A stretch of 34,561 nt of DNA, taken from Candidatus Bipolaricaulota bacterium. GTDB taxonomy: Bacteria; Bipolaricaulota; Bipolaricaulia; UBA7950; UBA9294. This document shows, one piece after another, positions 17,596-26,849 of this stretch. Position numbers and translations under genes: made by a program. Below the pieces are notes generated by a model that did no database searches, was not told the origin of the DNA, and saw only the letters and a list, made by a program, of their open reading frames with translations. Location: positions 1 through 34,561 of the forward strand of contig JAPLGE010000091.1 in assembly GCA_026390315.1 (NCBI GenBank), written 5' to 3'. Numbering within the stretch: position 1 is the stretch's first letter; each line of letters starts with the position of its first letter.

Positions 17596-19282
17596 CGCAC
17601 GCCGGACCACCGACCGGAGAGTGCGTGCCTTGGCGCTCTTCCTTGGGTTCCTGTGCGTTGTGGTGGTCGGCCGCCTCGCGGAGCTTCAGCTCTTCGAGCA
17701 CGGACGCTGGGCCGCCGCGGCGCAGGCGATGCAGGAGAGGACGATCGAGCTGACCCCGCGGCGCGGGACGATCTACGACCGAAAGGGCGTCGCCCTCGCC
17801 TTCGACGTGAAGGCCGTCGCCATCGCGATCGACAGCTTCAACATGACGAGGCCGGAGACGCTCGTCAAGATCCTGTGCGAAGAGCTGGGCACGTCGGCGC
17901 GGACTCTCGAGCCGCTCGTCTACCGGCCGAGCTACTTCACCTGGATCAACCGGAAGGTTGACCTCGAGACGGCGCACGCGATCGAGAAGAGAGCGAAGGA
18001 GGCCGGATCCTACGGCCTCATCTTCATGGACACCTGGAAGCGGTGCTACCCGCAGGGCGCGCTCGCCTCGAACCTGATCGGCTTCGTCGGGCTGGACGGA
18101 CGCGGCCTGGAGGGCTTTGAGCTCGCGTACGACGCGTACCTGGGAGGCGACCCCGCGACGCTGCAGGTCGTCCAGGGCGCGGACGGCCGCACCTACCACA
18201 CCGAGACGAGCGACAAAGGGCTCCCCGGACAGGACCTCCGCCTCACGATCGACAGCCGCCTTCAGCTCCTGTGCGAGGAGGAGATCGATCGAGGGGTGGC
18301 GACGTTCAAGGCCAACGCGGGGTTCATCGTCTTGCTCGATCCGGAGAACGGCGACGTCCTGGCGATGGCGCAGAATCGCCGGTACGACCTGAACCACTTC
18401 CAAGCCTCGACCGCCGCGGCGAGGAAGAACCTCGCGGTCAACTTCCTCTTCGAGCCCGGCTCGGCGTTCAAGGCGATCACGGGTCTCGCCGCCCTCGACT
18501 GCGGGGCGGTCCGGCCCGAAGACCGCTTCAACGGAAACGACGGTGTCACGCTGTACGGCCACACGATCCACAACTCCGAGAACAAGTCCTACGGCACGGT
18601 CAGCTTCGGCGAGGTGATCGAGCAGTCGATCAACACCGGGATGATTCGGGCCGCGCAGAAGCTGGGAGAGGAGCGCATGTACCGCTATCTCGTGGACTTC
18701 GGCTTCGGTCAGAAGACCGGGATCACGCTCCCGGGTGAGGAGAAGGGGATCCTGACCGACGTCGTCGATTGGTCTGGGCTCTCGCTCGCCTCCACCGCGA
18801 TTGGCCAGTCGGTCGCCGTGACGGGGATCCAGCTGGCGCGAGCCATGGCCGTCGTGGCGAACGGCGGACTCCTTGTGGCCCCGCGGGCCGTCCGGGCGCC
18901 CGCGCCAGGGGACGAAGCGGGCGACGCGCCCGCGCCGAAACGGGTTGCCTCCGAAAGCAGTTGTGGCGAGATGCGAGCGCTCCTCCGCCGGGTCGTGGCG
19001 CAGGGGACGGGGACCCTCGCCGAGGTGAAGGGGTTTGCGGTCGCCGGCAAGACCGGGACGGCCCAGAAGGCGCTCCCTGGCCGAGGGTACGCGGACGGGA
19101 AGTACACGTCGCTCTTCGCCGGCTTCCTCCCCGGCGAAAGGCCCGAGTACGTTCTCCTCGTCGTGCTCGACGAAGTAAAGACGACCCCGATCTGGGGAGG
19201 CTACACCGCCGGCCAGATCTTCCACGGTGCGGCCTCGCGGATCGCGGCGCTCGAGCACCTCGCCCCGGTGGCGGCCCGCTAG
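17561..19282 (+). CDS. ftsI: Penicillin-binding protein, class B (FtsI/PBP2-like transpeptidase)
   Basis: RGTIYDRKG, SxxK (PGSAFKAIT), SxN (EQSINTGM), KTG (AGKTGTAQ). In-frame ATG at 17561 overlaps ftsL. Confidence 0.92.
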   Translation: MSTWRARRENPDARRTTDRRVRALALFLGFLCVVVVGRLAELQLFEHGRWAAAAQAMQERTIELTPRRGTIYDRKGVALAFDVKAVAIAIDSFNMTRPETLVKILCEELGTSARTLEPLVYRPSYFTWINRKVDLETAHAIEKRAKEAGSYGLIFMDTWKRCYPQGALASNLIGFVGLDGRGLEGFELAYDAYLGGDPATLQVVQGADGRTYHTETSDKGLPGQDLRLTIDSRLQLLCEEEIDRGVATFKANAGFIVLLDPENGDVLAMAQNRRYDLNHFQASTAAARKNLAVNFLFEPGSAFKAITGLAALDCGAVRPEDRFNGNDGVTLYGHTIHNSENKSYGTVSFGEVIEQSINTGMIRAAQKLGEERMYRYLVDFGFGQKTGITLPGEEKGILTDVVDWSGLSLASTAIGQSVAVTGIQLARAMAVVANGGLLVAPRAVRAPAPGDEAGDAPAPKRVASESSCGEMRALLRRVVAQGTGTLAEVKGFAVAGKTGTAQKALPGRGYADGKYTSLFAGFLPGERPEYVLLVVLDEVKTTPIWGGYTAGQIFHGAASRIAALEHLAPVAAR

Positions 19283-21132
19283 GCGCCCAAGCGCCGCAGG
19301 TGGATCGCGAGCATGGAGAGGTCGGCCTGCGGGACCCCGGGGACGCGCGCGGCCTGCCCGAGGGAGCGCGGACGCGCCCGGCCGAGAAGCTCCCTCCCCT
19401 CGGTGGAGAGGTTGGCGAGGACAGTGTAGTCGAGGTCGCCGGGGATGAGCCGGTTCTCCAGGCGCACGAGCCTCTCGATTTCGCGGGAATGCTGAGCGAG
19501 GCAGCCTGAGTACTTCACTTCGATCTCGACTTCGCTTGCGACGTCCTCCGGGACGTCGTCGCCGGGGACGAGGTCGGCGAGGCGGATCTCGGGCCGGCGA
19601 AGGATCTCGTACAGGCTCGCCCCGTTCGCGAGGAGGGGCGAGCTCCCTCGTTCGATGAGACGTTGGTTCAGCGGATCGCCCGGGCTCGCACGCCGCTCCC
19701 TGAGGGCTTCCAGGATCCGCTCGATCGACCGGCGGCGCTCGAGGACCTTCTCGTGGCGCGCCTTGGACAAGAGCCCGATCGCGTGGCCGATTCCTCCTAG
19801 TCGGAGGTCCGCGTTTCCCTCGCGCAAGGTGATCCGGTGCTCGGCGCGGGACGGGAGCATCCGGTAGGGCTCGGTGACGCCCTTCGTGACGAGGTCGTCG
19901 ACCAGGACGCCGGCGAACGCTTGAGTTCGCGAGAGGACGAGGGGCTCTTCTCCGCGGACCCGTTGCGCGGCGTTGATCCCGGCGAGCAGCCCCTGCGCCG
20001 CGGCCTCCTCGTACCCGGTCGTCCCGTTGATCTGGCCGGCGAGGAAGAGGCCCTCGATCTCCTTCACCTCAAGCGAGGCCTCGAGCTGTCTTGGGTCGAC
20101 GTAGTCGTACTCGATGTCGTAGCCGTAGCGCTCGATGCGGGCGCCTTCCAGGCCGGGGACGGAGTGAACGATCCTCTCCTGGATCTCCGGGGGAAAGGCG
20201 GTGTAGATCCCCTGGAGATAGACCTCGGCCGTCTCCCGTCCTTCCGGCTCGAGATAGACCCGGTGCGAGGTCCGCTCCGGGAAGCGGACGACCTTCGACT
20301 CCAGGGTGGGGCAGTGGCGCGGGCTCTCCCCGCCGACGAGGCCGTTGTAGTTTGGGCTCTCGGCCAGATTCTCGCGCACGATGCGATGGGTCTCCTCGGT
20401 CGTGCGGGTGACGTACACCGGGAAGTCGTTCGCGAGGACGATCGGCTCGTCCCAGAAGGAGAAGGAGAGGGGAATCCGGCTTGTGTCCTGGCGTTCGAGT
20501 GACGAGACGTCGAGGGACGCCCGATGGACGCGGGGGGTCGTCCCCGTGTTCAGACGCCCGGTCCGAAGACCCAGGGCGCGCAGGGACGCGGCCAGTCCGA
20601 CCGAAGGAGGCTCCCCGCTTCGGCCGCCCGGGTAGGCGAGGCGGCCGACGACGACCCGCCCGTCGAGGAACGTCCCCGGCGTCAGGACGACCGTGCGGGC
20701 CGCAAGAAAGAGGCCTTCGCGCAGGACGACGCCCGCGACTCTCCCGCCTTCGACCGGCACGCCCTCGACCATTCCTTCGATCAGGTCGAGTCCGTCTGTC
20801 TCCTCGAGCGTCTTCTTCCACAGCCGTGCGTAGAGGAATCGATCGGTCTGGGCGCGACGCACCTGCATCGCCTTCCCCTTGCTCGTGTTCAGGAGGCGCA
20901 CGTTCAGCATCGACCGGTCGGTGAGGCGGGCCATCTCCCCGCCGAGGGCGTCCACCTCGCGCACGAGTTGGGACTTCCCCGGCCCACCGATCGCGGGATT
21001 GCACGGCATCTTCCCAATCTCAGAGAGGTTGATCGTCACGAGCGCCGCGGAGGCTCCCAGGCGCGCGGCAGCCAACGCCGCCTCGCAGCCGGCGTGTCCG
21101 GCTCCCACCACCACGACGTCGTAGTGCCCCAT
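19279..21132 (-). CDS. mnmG: tRNA uridine-5-carboxymethylaminomethyl modification enzyme MnmG (GidA)
   Basis: YDVVVVGAGHAGCEAALAAARLG, CNPAIGGPGKSQLVREVDALGGEM, PGTFLDG. Confidence 0.97.
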   Translation of the reverse strand: MGHYDVVVVGAGHAGCEAALAAARLGASAALVTINLSEIGKMPCNPAIGGPGKSQLVREVDALGGEMARLTDRSMLNVRLLNTSKGKAMQVRRAQTDRFLYARLWKKTLEETDGLDLIEGMVEGVPVEGGRVAGVVLREGLFLAARTVVLTPGTFLDGRVVVGRLAYPGGRSGEPPSVGLAASLRALGLRTGRLNTGTTPRVHRASLDVSSLERQDTSRIPLSFSFWDEPIVLANDFPVYVTRTTEETHRIVRENLAESPNYNGLVGGESPRHCPTLESKVVRFPERTSHRVYLEPEGRETAEVYLQGIYTAFPPEIQERIVHSVPGLEGARIERYGYDIEYDYVDPRQLEASLEVKEIEGLFLAGQINGTTGYEEAAAQGLLAGINAAQRVRGEEPLVLSRTQAFAGVLVDDLVTKGVTEPYRMLPSRAEHRITLREGNADLRLGGIGHAIGLLSKARHEKVLERRRSIERILEALRERRASPGDPLNQRLIERGSSPLLANGASLYEILRRPEIRLADLVPGDDVPEDVASEVEIEVKYSGCLAQHSREIERLVRLENRLIPGDLDYTVLANLSTEGRELLGRARPRSLGQAARVPGVPQADLSMLAIHLRRLGA

Positions 21133-21144
21133 GGCGCCGCTTTC

Positions 21145-21891
21145 TTAGGAGGACCTCTTCTGCAGGAAGTGGAAGAAGTCGATGGGGACTGGGAAGACGA
21201 TGGTGGACGCGTTCTCGGCCGAGATGTCGACCAGGGTCTGCAGGTAGCGGAGTTGGAGGGCCGCGGGGTTACGGTCGATGATCGCGGCGGCCTCGGAGAG
21301 CTTGGTCGCCGCCTGGAGCTCACCCTCGGCGTTGATGATCTTGGCGCGGCGCTCGCGCTCCGCCTCGGCCTGGCGGGCGATCGCCCGCTGCATGTCGGCC
21401 GGGATCTTTACGTCCTTGATCTCCATCGCCTTGACCTTGATCCCCCACGGGTCGGTCTGCTCGTCGACGATCTCCTGGAGCTTGAGGTTGATCTTCTCCC
21501 GCTCAGCGAGGAGTTGGTCGAGCTCGACGCCGCCGATCACGCTGCGCAGGGTCGTCATGGCGATCTGGCGCGTCGCCTCGAGGAAGCTCTCGACCTGGAC
21601 GACGGCGGCGTTCGGGTCGACGACGCGGAAGAAGAGGACGGCGTTGACGCTCGTCGTGACGTTGTCTTTGGTGATCACTTCCTGCGGCGGGACATCGAGG
21701 GTGACGGTGCGGAGGCTGATCTTCACCATCTTGTCGACGATCGGGATGAGGAAGAAGATCCCCGGTCCCTTCGCTCCGATGACCCGTCCCAGCCGGAAGA
21801 TGACGCCGCGCTCGTACTCCCGCACGACGCGAATCGCGTTCAGCAGGAACAGAACGACGACGGCCGCAATCGCCGCAATGGCAATGGTCAT
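21145..21891 (-). CDS. SPFH/stomatin-like (slipin) protein
   Basis: N-terminal [43 protein letters not shown], stomatin pattern to the C-terminus. Confidence 0.94.
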   Translation of the reverse strand: MTIAIAAIAAVVVLFLLNAIRVVREYERGVIFRLGRVIGAKGPGIFFLIPIVDKMVKISLRTVTLDVPPQEVITKDNVTTSVNAVLFFRVVDPNAAVVQVESFLEATRQIAMTTLRSVIGGVELDQLLAEREKINLKLQEIVDEQTDPWGIKVKAMEIKDVKIPADMQRAIARQAEAERERRAKIINAEGELQAATKLSEAAAIIDRNPAALQLRYLQTLVDISAENASTIVFPVPIDFFHFLQKRSS

Positions 21892-21978
21892 GCTCTTTCC
21901 CTCCTTCTTACTCTTCAGGATCTTACGGGCCTGAGGCTCGCTGTGTCAATCGAGTTCATGGGGGTCGCCCGTCCTTAG

Positions 21979-21984
21979 TATAAT
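21979..21984 (+). promoter_or_regulatory. Consensus -10 (TATAAT) upstream of tpiA
   Basis: Exact TATAAT, followed by SD GAGGAGGG and the ATG at 22006; -35 weak. Confidence 0.55.
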
Positions 21985-22005
21985 GCCGCAAAACGAGGAG
22001 GGACG

Positions 22006-22776
22006 ATGGCGCGACGCCGACTCATTGCCGCAAACTGGAAGATGAACAAGACCCCGGAGGAGACCGAGGCCTTCGTCCGGTCGTTCCTCCCGGAGGCCGC
22101 GCGCCAAGCCTCTCTGGAGGTTCTGTTGCTCCCGCCGTTCACCTCCCTCGACCGCGCGGGACGCCTCCTCGTCGGGACGGGGATCGCTCTGGGCGCTCAG
22201 GACCTTCATTTCGAGGCCGCGGGAGCCTTCACCGGCGAGGTCTCGGCGGCGATGCTTTCCGCCTGCGGCTGCCGCTACGTCCTGGTCGGCCACTCGGAAC
22301 GCCGCGCACTCCTACGCGAGGACGACGCCCTGGTGAATCGCAAGCTTCGCAGGGCCGTCGCTTCAGGACTCGTTCCGATCCTCTGCGTGGGGGAGACCCT
22401 CGCCGAACGCCGCGGCGGCGAGACCGAACGGCGAATCGCCGCGCAGCTCGCGGCGGCTCTGGACGGAGTCGAGTCGCGCGACGTTCGACCTCTCATCATC
22501 GCCTACGAGCCAGTCTGGGCGATCGGCACCGGCGAGGCCGCCTCTCCGGCGGCGGCCGAAGAGGTGATGGGGCGGATCCGCGAGACGGTCGGGTCCGCTC
22601 ACGGGAAAGAGGCTCGAGAGGGCGTGCGGCTCCTGTACGGGGGAAGCGTCACGCCGCAGAACATCGCTTCGTTCCTCGACCGGCCCGACATCGACGGGGC
22701 GCTCGTTGGCGGGGCATCGCTTCGGCCCGACGCGCTCGCCCGAATCGTCGCCGCGGCCTCGTCCGAGCGCGCTTGA
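22006..22776 (+). CDS. tpiA: Triosephosphate isomerase
   Basis: AANWKMNK, GHSERR, AYEPVWAIGTG, LYGGSVTPQN. Confidence 0.97.
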   Translation: MARRRLIAANWKMNKTPEETEAFVRSFLPEAARQASLEVLLLPPFTSLDRAGRLLVGTGIALGAQDLHFEAAGAFTGEVSAAMLSACGCRYVLVGHSERRALLREDDALVNRKLRRAVASGLVPILCVGETLAERRGGETERRIAAQLAAALDGVESRDVRPLIIAYEPVWAIGTGEAASPAAAEEVMGRIRETVGSAHGKEAREGVRLLYGGSVTPQNIASFLDRPDIDGALVGGASLRPDALARIVAAASSERA

Positions 22777-22819
22777 CAGGCTCCAGGCGCAAGGAGTACG
22801 TTCGCCGCGAGGGGGAACG

Positions 22820-23365
22820 ATGCTAGGAACCATCCCAAACCAGATCACGCTGGCGCGCATTGCGTGCGTTCCGCTCTTCATGTTCCTCGTCCTTTCGGGA
22901 AGGAGCCTGGGGACGATCCTGGCCATCGCTCTCTTCTCGCTCGCCGCGATCTCCGACGCAGTCGACGGCTACCTGGCGCGGAGCCTCAAGCAGACCACCC
23001 TCCTCGGCAAGTTCGCCGACCCGATCGCGGACAAGCTCCTCGTGGTGGCCGCGCTGCTGGCGTTCGTCCAGCTGGGCGAGCTCACGGCGGCGCCGGTGAT
23101 GGTGATCGTCGCTCGCGAGTTCCTCGTCACGGGCCTCCGCATCCTCGCGATCGCTCAGGGGGAGGTGATTGCGGCGAGTCTGTTCGGGAAGCTGAAGACG
23201 ATCTCCCAGATCGGCCTCGTCCTGGCCATCCTCGTCGACCGCATCGCCGGCTGGGGCGACGCGGGCGAGGTGGCCAAGGCTGGCTTCCTCTACCTCGCGA
23301 TCACCCTCTCTCTCATCTCGGCGGGCGAGTACTTCTACCGCTCGCGGCACCTGTTCAGCCGCTAG
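22820..23365 (+). CDS. pgsA: CDP-diacylglycerol-glycerol-3-phosphate 3-phosphatidyltransferase
   Basis: IPNQITLARIACVPLF, SDAVDGYLARSLKQTTLLGKFADPIADKLLV (CDP-alcohol phosphotransferase motif). Confidence 0.94.
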   Translation: MLGTIPNQITLARIACVPLFMFLVLSGRSLGTILAIALFSLAAISDAVDGYLARSLKQTTLLGKFADPIADKLLVVAALLAFVQLGELTAAPVMVIVAREFLVTGLRILAIAQGEVIAASLFGKLKTISQIGLVLAILVDRIAGWGDAGEVAKAGFLYLAITLSLISAGEYFYRSRHLFSR

Positions 23366-23473
23366 AACGCACCTTTGTCTTCCCATCGGGTAACGGACCG
23401 TCCGCGCGTGCTTGACGCGCACGACCGCCCTTCGCCGTTCCGTCTGCGATGCTGGAGAAGGAAGGCACGCACC

Positions 23474-26400
23474 ATGACGCACACGACTACGCTCGGCCGA
23501 TTCGTTTCCGCCGGCTGGCTTTGCGGGTTTCTCTGTGCCGTGACGCTCGCGGCACAAGGGGCCTCCTTGACGCTTGAGCTCGCGGGCGCTCCGGCCCCGG
23601 TCGGCCGCGGCACGGCGCTCGTCTACACCGCGACCCTCGCGAACCCCGGGCCGCTCGGCCTGACGAACTTGGCGTTCAGGGACCCGCTTCCCACGGGCCT
23701 TGACCAGTGGGGTGCGGAGTACCGCATCGACGGCGGACCCTGGTCTGCCTACCCCGTGAGCGGCCTCGTCTCGCTCCTTCCCCTTCCATCTGGCGCGACG
23801 AGGACGATCGAGGTTCGGGCAACGGTCGAGCACTCCGGGCCGGGGAGCCTCTCCAACACGGCGCAGGTCGCTGATCCGACCGGCCCGCTCGCGGCCGCCT
23901 CGTGCGTCACGAACGTCCTTCCCTCGGTCGACGCCGGCGCCGACAAGATGGTGCGTCTGCGGGGCGAGATCGAGCTCTCCGACGCGTGGGCCGGAGACGG
24001 CGGGGAGGCGATCGCCTCGTACGCTTGGACCGACCACGCCGCGGGCGGGAGCTTCGACGATCCCGGCCTTCTCCATCCCCGCTACACGGCCCCTGGGGCT
24101 GGCGGCCTTGTCACCCTGATGCTCACCGTCACGGATCGCCAGGGAGGACAGGCGAGCGACTCGCTGCGCCTGCGCGTCAACTCCTTCCCCTCCGTCGAGG
24201 CCGGAAGGGATCGGACGGTCGTCGAAGGCGGCTCGGTCTCACTCTCGGACGCCGCTGCGAGCGACAGCGACGGCTGGGTCGTCTCCACGGTCTGGAACGA
24301 CGCAGGCGCCGGCGGAACCTTCTCCCCCTCGGCCGCGGTCCCCAACCCGACCTACGTCGCTCCTGCCACGGACGAGTGCGGCGGGGAGGACGTCATCCTC
24401 ACCCTCACCGCGACCGACGACTGGGGGGCGGAGGCGCTCGACTCGCTCACCGTTCGCGTGACGAACGCGAACAAGTCCCCCACGGCCGAGGCCGGTCCCG
24501 ACCGGACCGTCTCTTCGGGAGCGGAGGCGACCCTCGTCGGCCTTGGGAGCGACCCCGACGGCGGAGCCCTCCGCTTCTCCTGGGAGCACGTGGCCGGCCC
24601 TTCGCTCTCCGTCACCGGCTGGGACACGATGGAGCTTCGCTTCCTCGCCCCGAGGGTCTCTGCCGCGACGGTTTTGCGCCTTCGCTTGACGATCACGGAC
24701 GTCTGTGGCTCAAGCGGAACGGACGAGGTCGCGATTACCGTGACCCCGCCTGCCGCAGCGGGCGCGATCGCTGTTTCGGCGCGGGCCGACCCCACGACCG
24801 CACGCCCCGGGGACCGCGTCACGTTCGCCTACACGGTCACGAACTCGAGCGAGACGAGGCTCTCTCAAGTCGTCCTGACCGATTCCCTCGTCGGCGAGAT
24901 CCCCCTCAGCTCTCGGGGCCTCGCGCCGGGCGAGAGGGCGACCGCCGCCTCGGTCGTGACCGTGCGCGAGGCAGACCTTCCCGGCCCGCTCGTCTCCACC
25001 GTGACCGCCACGGCCCGCGACGACACCGGGGCGGGCTTCACGGCCACGGCCTCGGCGGGCGTCGAGCTCGTCCTCGGACGCTCCTCGATCGAGGTCTCGA
25101 TCGAGGCAGAGGACGCGCGCGGCTTCCCGCTCCTCCCCTTCTCGCCCCTTTCCGTCGGGGACGCGATCGTCTACCGAATCAGCGTGCGGAACACCGGGGA
25201 GACGTTCCTCGAGAACCTGAGAGCGGTCGAGGACTTTCTGGGGCAGGTTTCGCTCGGCCGTGACCGCCTCGGCCCGTGGGAGACGACGAGCGGAGCGATC
25301 CGCCGTGTCCTGACCGAGGCCGACGTCGCAGGGTCGGTCGAGGGCCGAGTCACCGTGACGGCGATCGATCCATCGAGCCGCACGGTCGAGGCGAGCGACT
25401 CGATCGTCCTCCTCGGGGCGTCGCTCGACAGGGGGCAGATTGGCTTGACGATGGCGACGAGCGTTGCCCAGGCGGCGGTCGGCGACTCCATCACCACTAC
25501 CTACACCCTGGCCAACGTGGGCGCCGTTCCAGTTCAAGAGCTCCTTCTCCTGGACGACCGGCTCGGATCGATCCCCCTCCCGGCGCGAACGCTCGCCCCG
25601 GGGGAGTCGGTGACGGCATCCGCGACCTACACGGTCCTCCTGCAGGACCTTCCCGGCCCATTGGTCGACTCCGCCTCCGCGAGCGCCGCCGATCCCCTGG
25701 GGCGGGCGGCGAACGCCGAGGCCGGCCCGGTGAGCGTCTCTCTCACGCCGCCGTCGACGGCTGGCGGAGGAGGCGCCCTCGAGGCCGCGTCCGCCCCGCC
25801 GGTGATCATCAGCGAGGTCGCGTGGTCCGGCACTCCCGCCGACCCAAACGGCGAGTGGATCGAGCTTCAGAACCTCGCGACGACCCCGATCGACCTCGCC
25901 GGCTGGAGCCTCGTCTGGTACCCCAAGGGATCCGAGGCCCCTCCTCCGAGCCTGTGGAAGCGAGTGGAGCTCTCGGGCACGATCAGTGCGTCGCCCATCG
26001 ACTTCACCCGCCGGCCGCCGGGCCGGCCGGAGATCACCTTCCTCAAGCGGAAAGGAGACGAGGCCTCGTGGCAGGTCTTCGACATGTCCTGGTGGAGCGT
26101 GGGGAAGAAGGGGAGCGACGGCCGCGGGTTCTACCTCCTTGAGAGAAAGGACGACTCGACCGTCCGCGACGTAAAGGCGGACCTCGTCTACGATACGCAA
26201 GCCCCCTACCGCCTCGACCTTCCCGACGACGGAGCCGTGATCCTCCTCCTGAACGCGGCCGGAGAGGTCGTGGACAGCTCGAACGCCGATCATCCGTACC
26301 GGTCGGGCTGGCCTGCCGGTGACCAGAAGAGCGGCGCCACCATGGAACGGAGCGACACGGCCAGCGGCGGGGCGGAGTGGCACACGAACCCGGGCGTCCT

Positions 26401-26770
26401 CGTCTACGGCCTCGACTCCAAGGGCAACCGGCTCCGTGCCACGGCGGGAAGGCCGAACTCTCCGGACCTCGTGGAGCTGACCCTGCTCGCGGAGAAAGAG
26501 GTTCGCCCGATCCGAAGGGACGGGCGGTTCGAGGTCTCGCTTGGGCTTCGCCGCTCAAGCGCAAGCCCTTGGACCGTGCTCAGCGCGCTCGGGGTCGCGG
26601 CGGCCGGCGGGGGAGGAGCGCAGGGAGACGTGGCCTTGTCCGGCCGCTCGACCGCCGAGGGCTATCGCCTGGCGATCGACCCGAGCGGCCTTGCCGCCGG
26701 AACCTACTACGTTTGGGTCAGCCAGGAGGAAGGCGAGGCAATCCTCGTCCCGATCGCGGTCGGTTCCTGA
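23474..26770 (+). CDS. Large secreted multi-domain surface protein: DUF11-like and PKD/Ig-like repeats plus lamin-tail-like domain
   Basis: About 1098 aa; signal peptide; PKD-like repeats (P.VDAGADKMV, PSVEAGRDRTV, PTAEAGPDRTV); three DUF11-like units; VIISEVAWSGTPADPNGEWIELQNLATTPIDLAGWSL = lamin-tail-like. Confidence 0.85.
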   Translation: MTHTTTLGRFVSAGWLCGFLCAVTLAAQGASLTLELAGAPAPVGRGTALVYTATLANPGPLGLTNLAFRDPLPTGLDQWGAEYRIDGGPWSAYPVSGLVSLLPLPSGATRTIEVRATVEHSGPGSLSNTAQVADPTGPLAAASCVTNVLPSVDAGADKMVRLRGEIELSDAWAGDGGEAIASYAWTDHAAGGSFDDPGLLHPRYTAPGAGGLVTLMLTVTDRQGGQASDSLRLRVNSFPSVEAGRDRTVVEGGSVSLSDAAASDSDGWVVSTVWNDAGAGGTFSPSAAVPNPTYVAPATDECGGEDVILTLTATDDWGAEALDSLTVRVTNANKSPTAEAGPDRTVSSGAEATLVGLGSDPDGGALRFSWEHVAGPSLSVTGWDTMELRFLAPRVSAATVLRLRLTITDVCGSSGTDEVAITVTPPAAAGAIAVSARADPTTARPGDRVTFAYTVTNSSETRLSQVVLTDSLVGEIPLSSRGLAPGERATAASVVTVREADLPGPLVSTVTATARDDTGAGFTATASAGVELVLGRSSIEVSIEAEDARGFPLLPFSPLSVGDAIVYRISVRNTGETFLENLRAVEDFLGQVSLGRDRLGPWETTSGAIRRVLTEADVAGSVEGRVTVTAIDPSSRTVEASDSIVLLGASLDRGQIGLTMATSVAQAAVGDSITTTYTLANVGAVPVQELLLLDDRLGSIPLPARTLAPGESVTASATYTVLLQDLPGPLVDSASASAADPLGRAANAEAGPVSVSLTPPSTAGGGGALEAASAPPVIISEVAWSGTPADPNGEWIELQNLATTPIDLAGWSLVWYPKGSEAPPPSLWKRVELSGTISASPIDFTRRPPGRPEITFLKRKGDEASWQVFDMSWWSVGKKGSDGRGFYLLERKDDSTVRDVKADLVYDTQAPYRLDLPDDGAVILLLNAAGEVVDSSNADHPYRSGWPAGDQKSGATMERSDTASGGAEWHTNPGVLVYGLDSKGNRLRATAGRPNSPDLVELTLLAEKEVRPIRRDGRFEVSLGLRRSSASPWTVLSALGVAAAGGGGAQGDVALSGRSTAEGYRLAIDPSGLAAGTYYVWVSQEEGEAILVPIAVGS

Positions 26771-26849
26771 GGGAGTCCCTCTCGTCGACCGGCCTCTTCT
26801 CGCGCCGCGGCTTGCACGAGGTTTCCCGAGAAGAGAGAATCGTCTTGAG

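Noticed and set aside
17438-19258. 606-aa minus-strand ORF antisense to ftsI
   Set aside because: Antisense artefact; the + strand has all PBP motifs.
20524-21978. 484-aa + strand ORF across mnmG and the stomatin gene
   Set aside because: Spans two confidently assigned minus-strand genes; antisense artefact.
24710-26383. 557-aa minus-strand ORF antisense to the surface protein
   Set aside because: Arg/Gly/Asp-rich antisense frame without recognisable domains.
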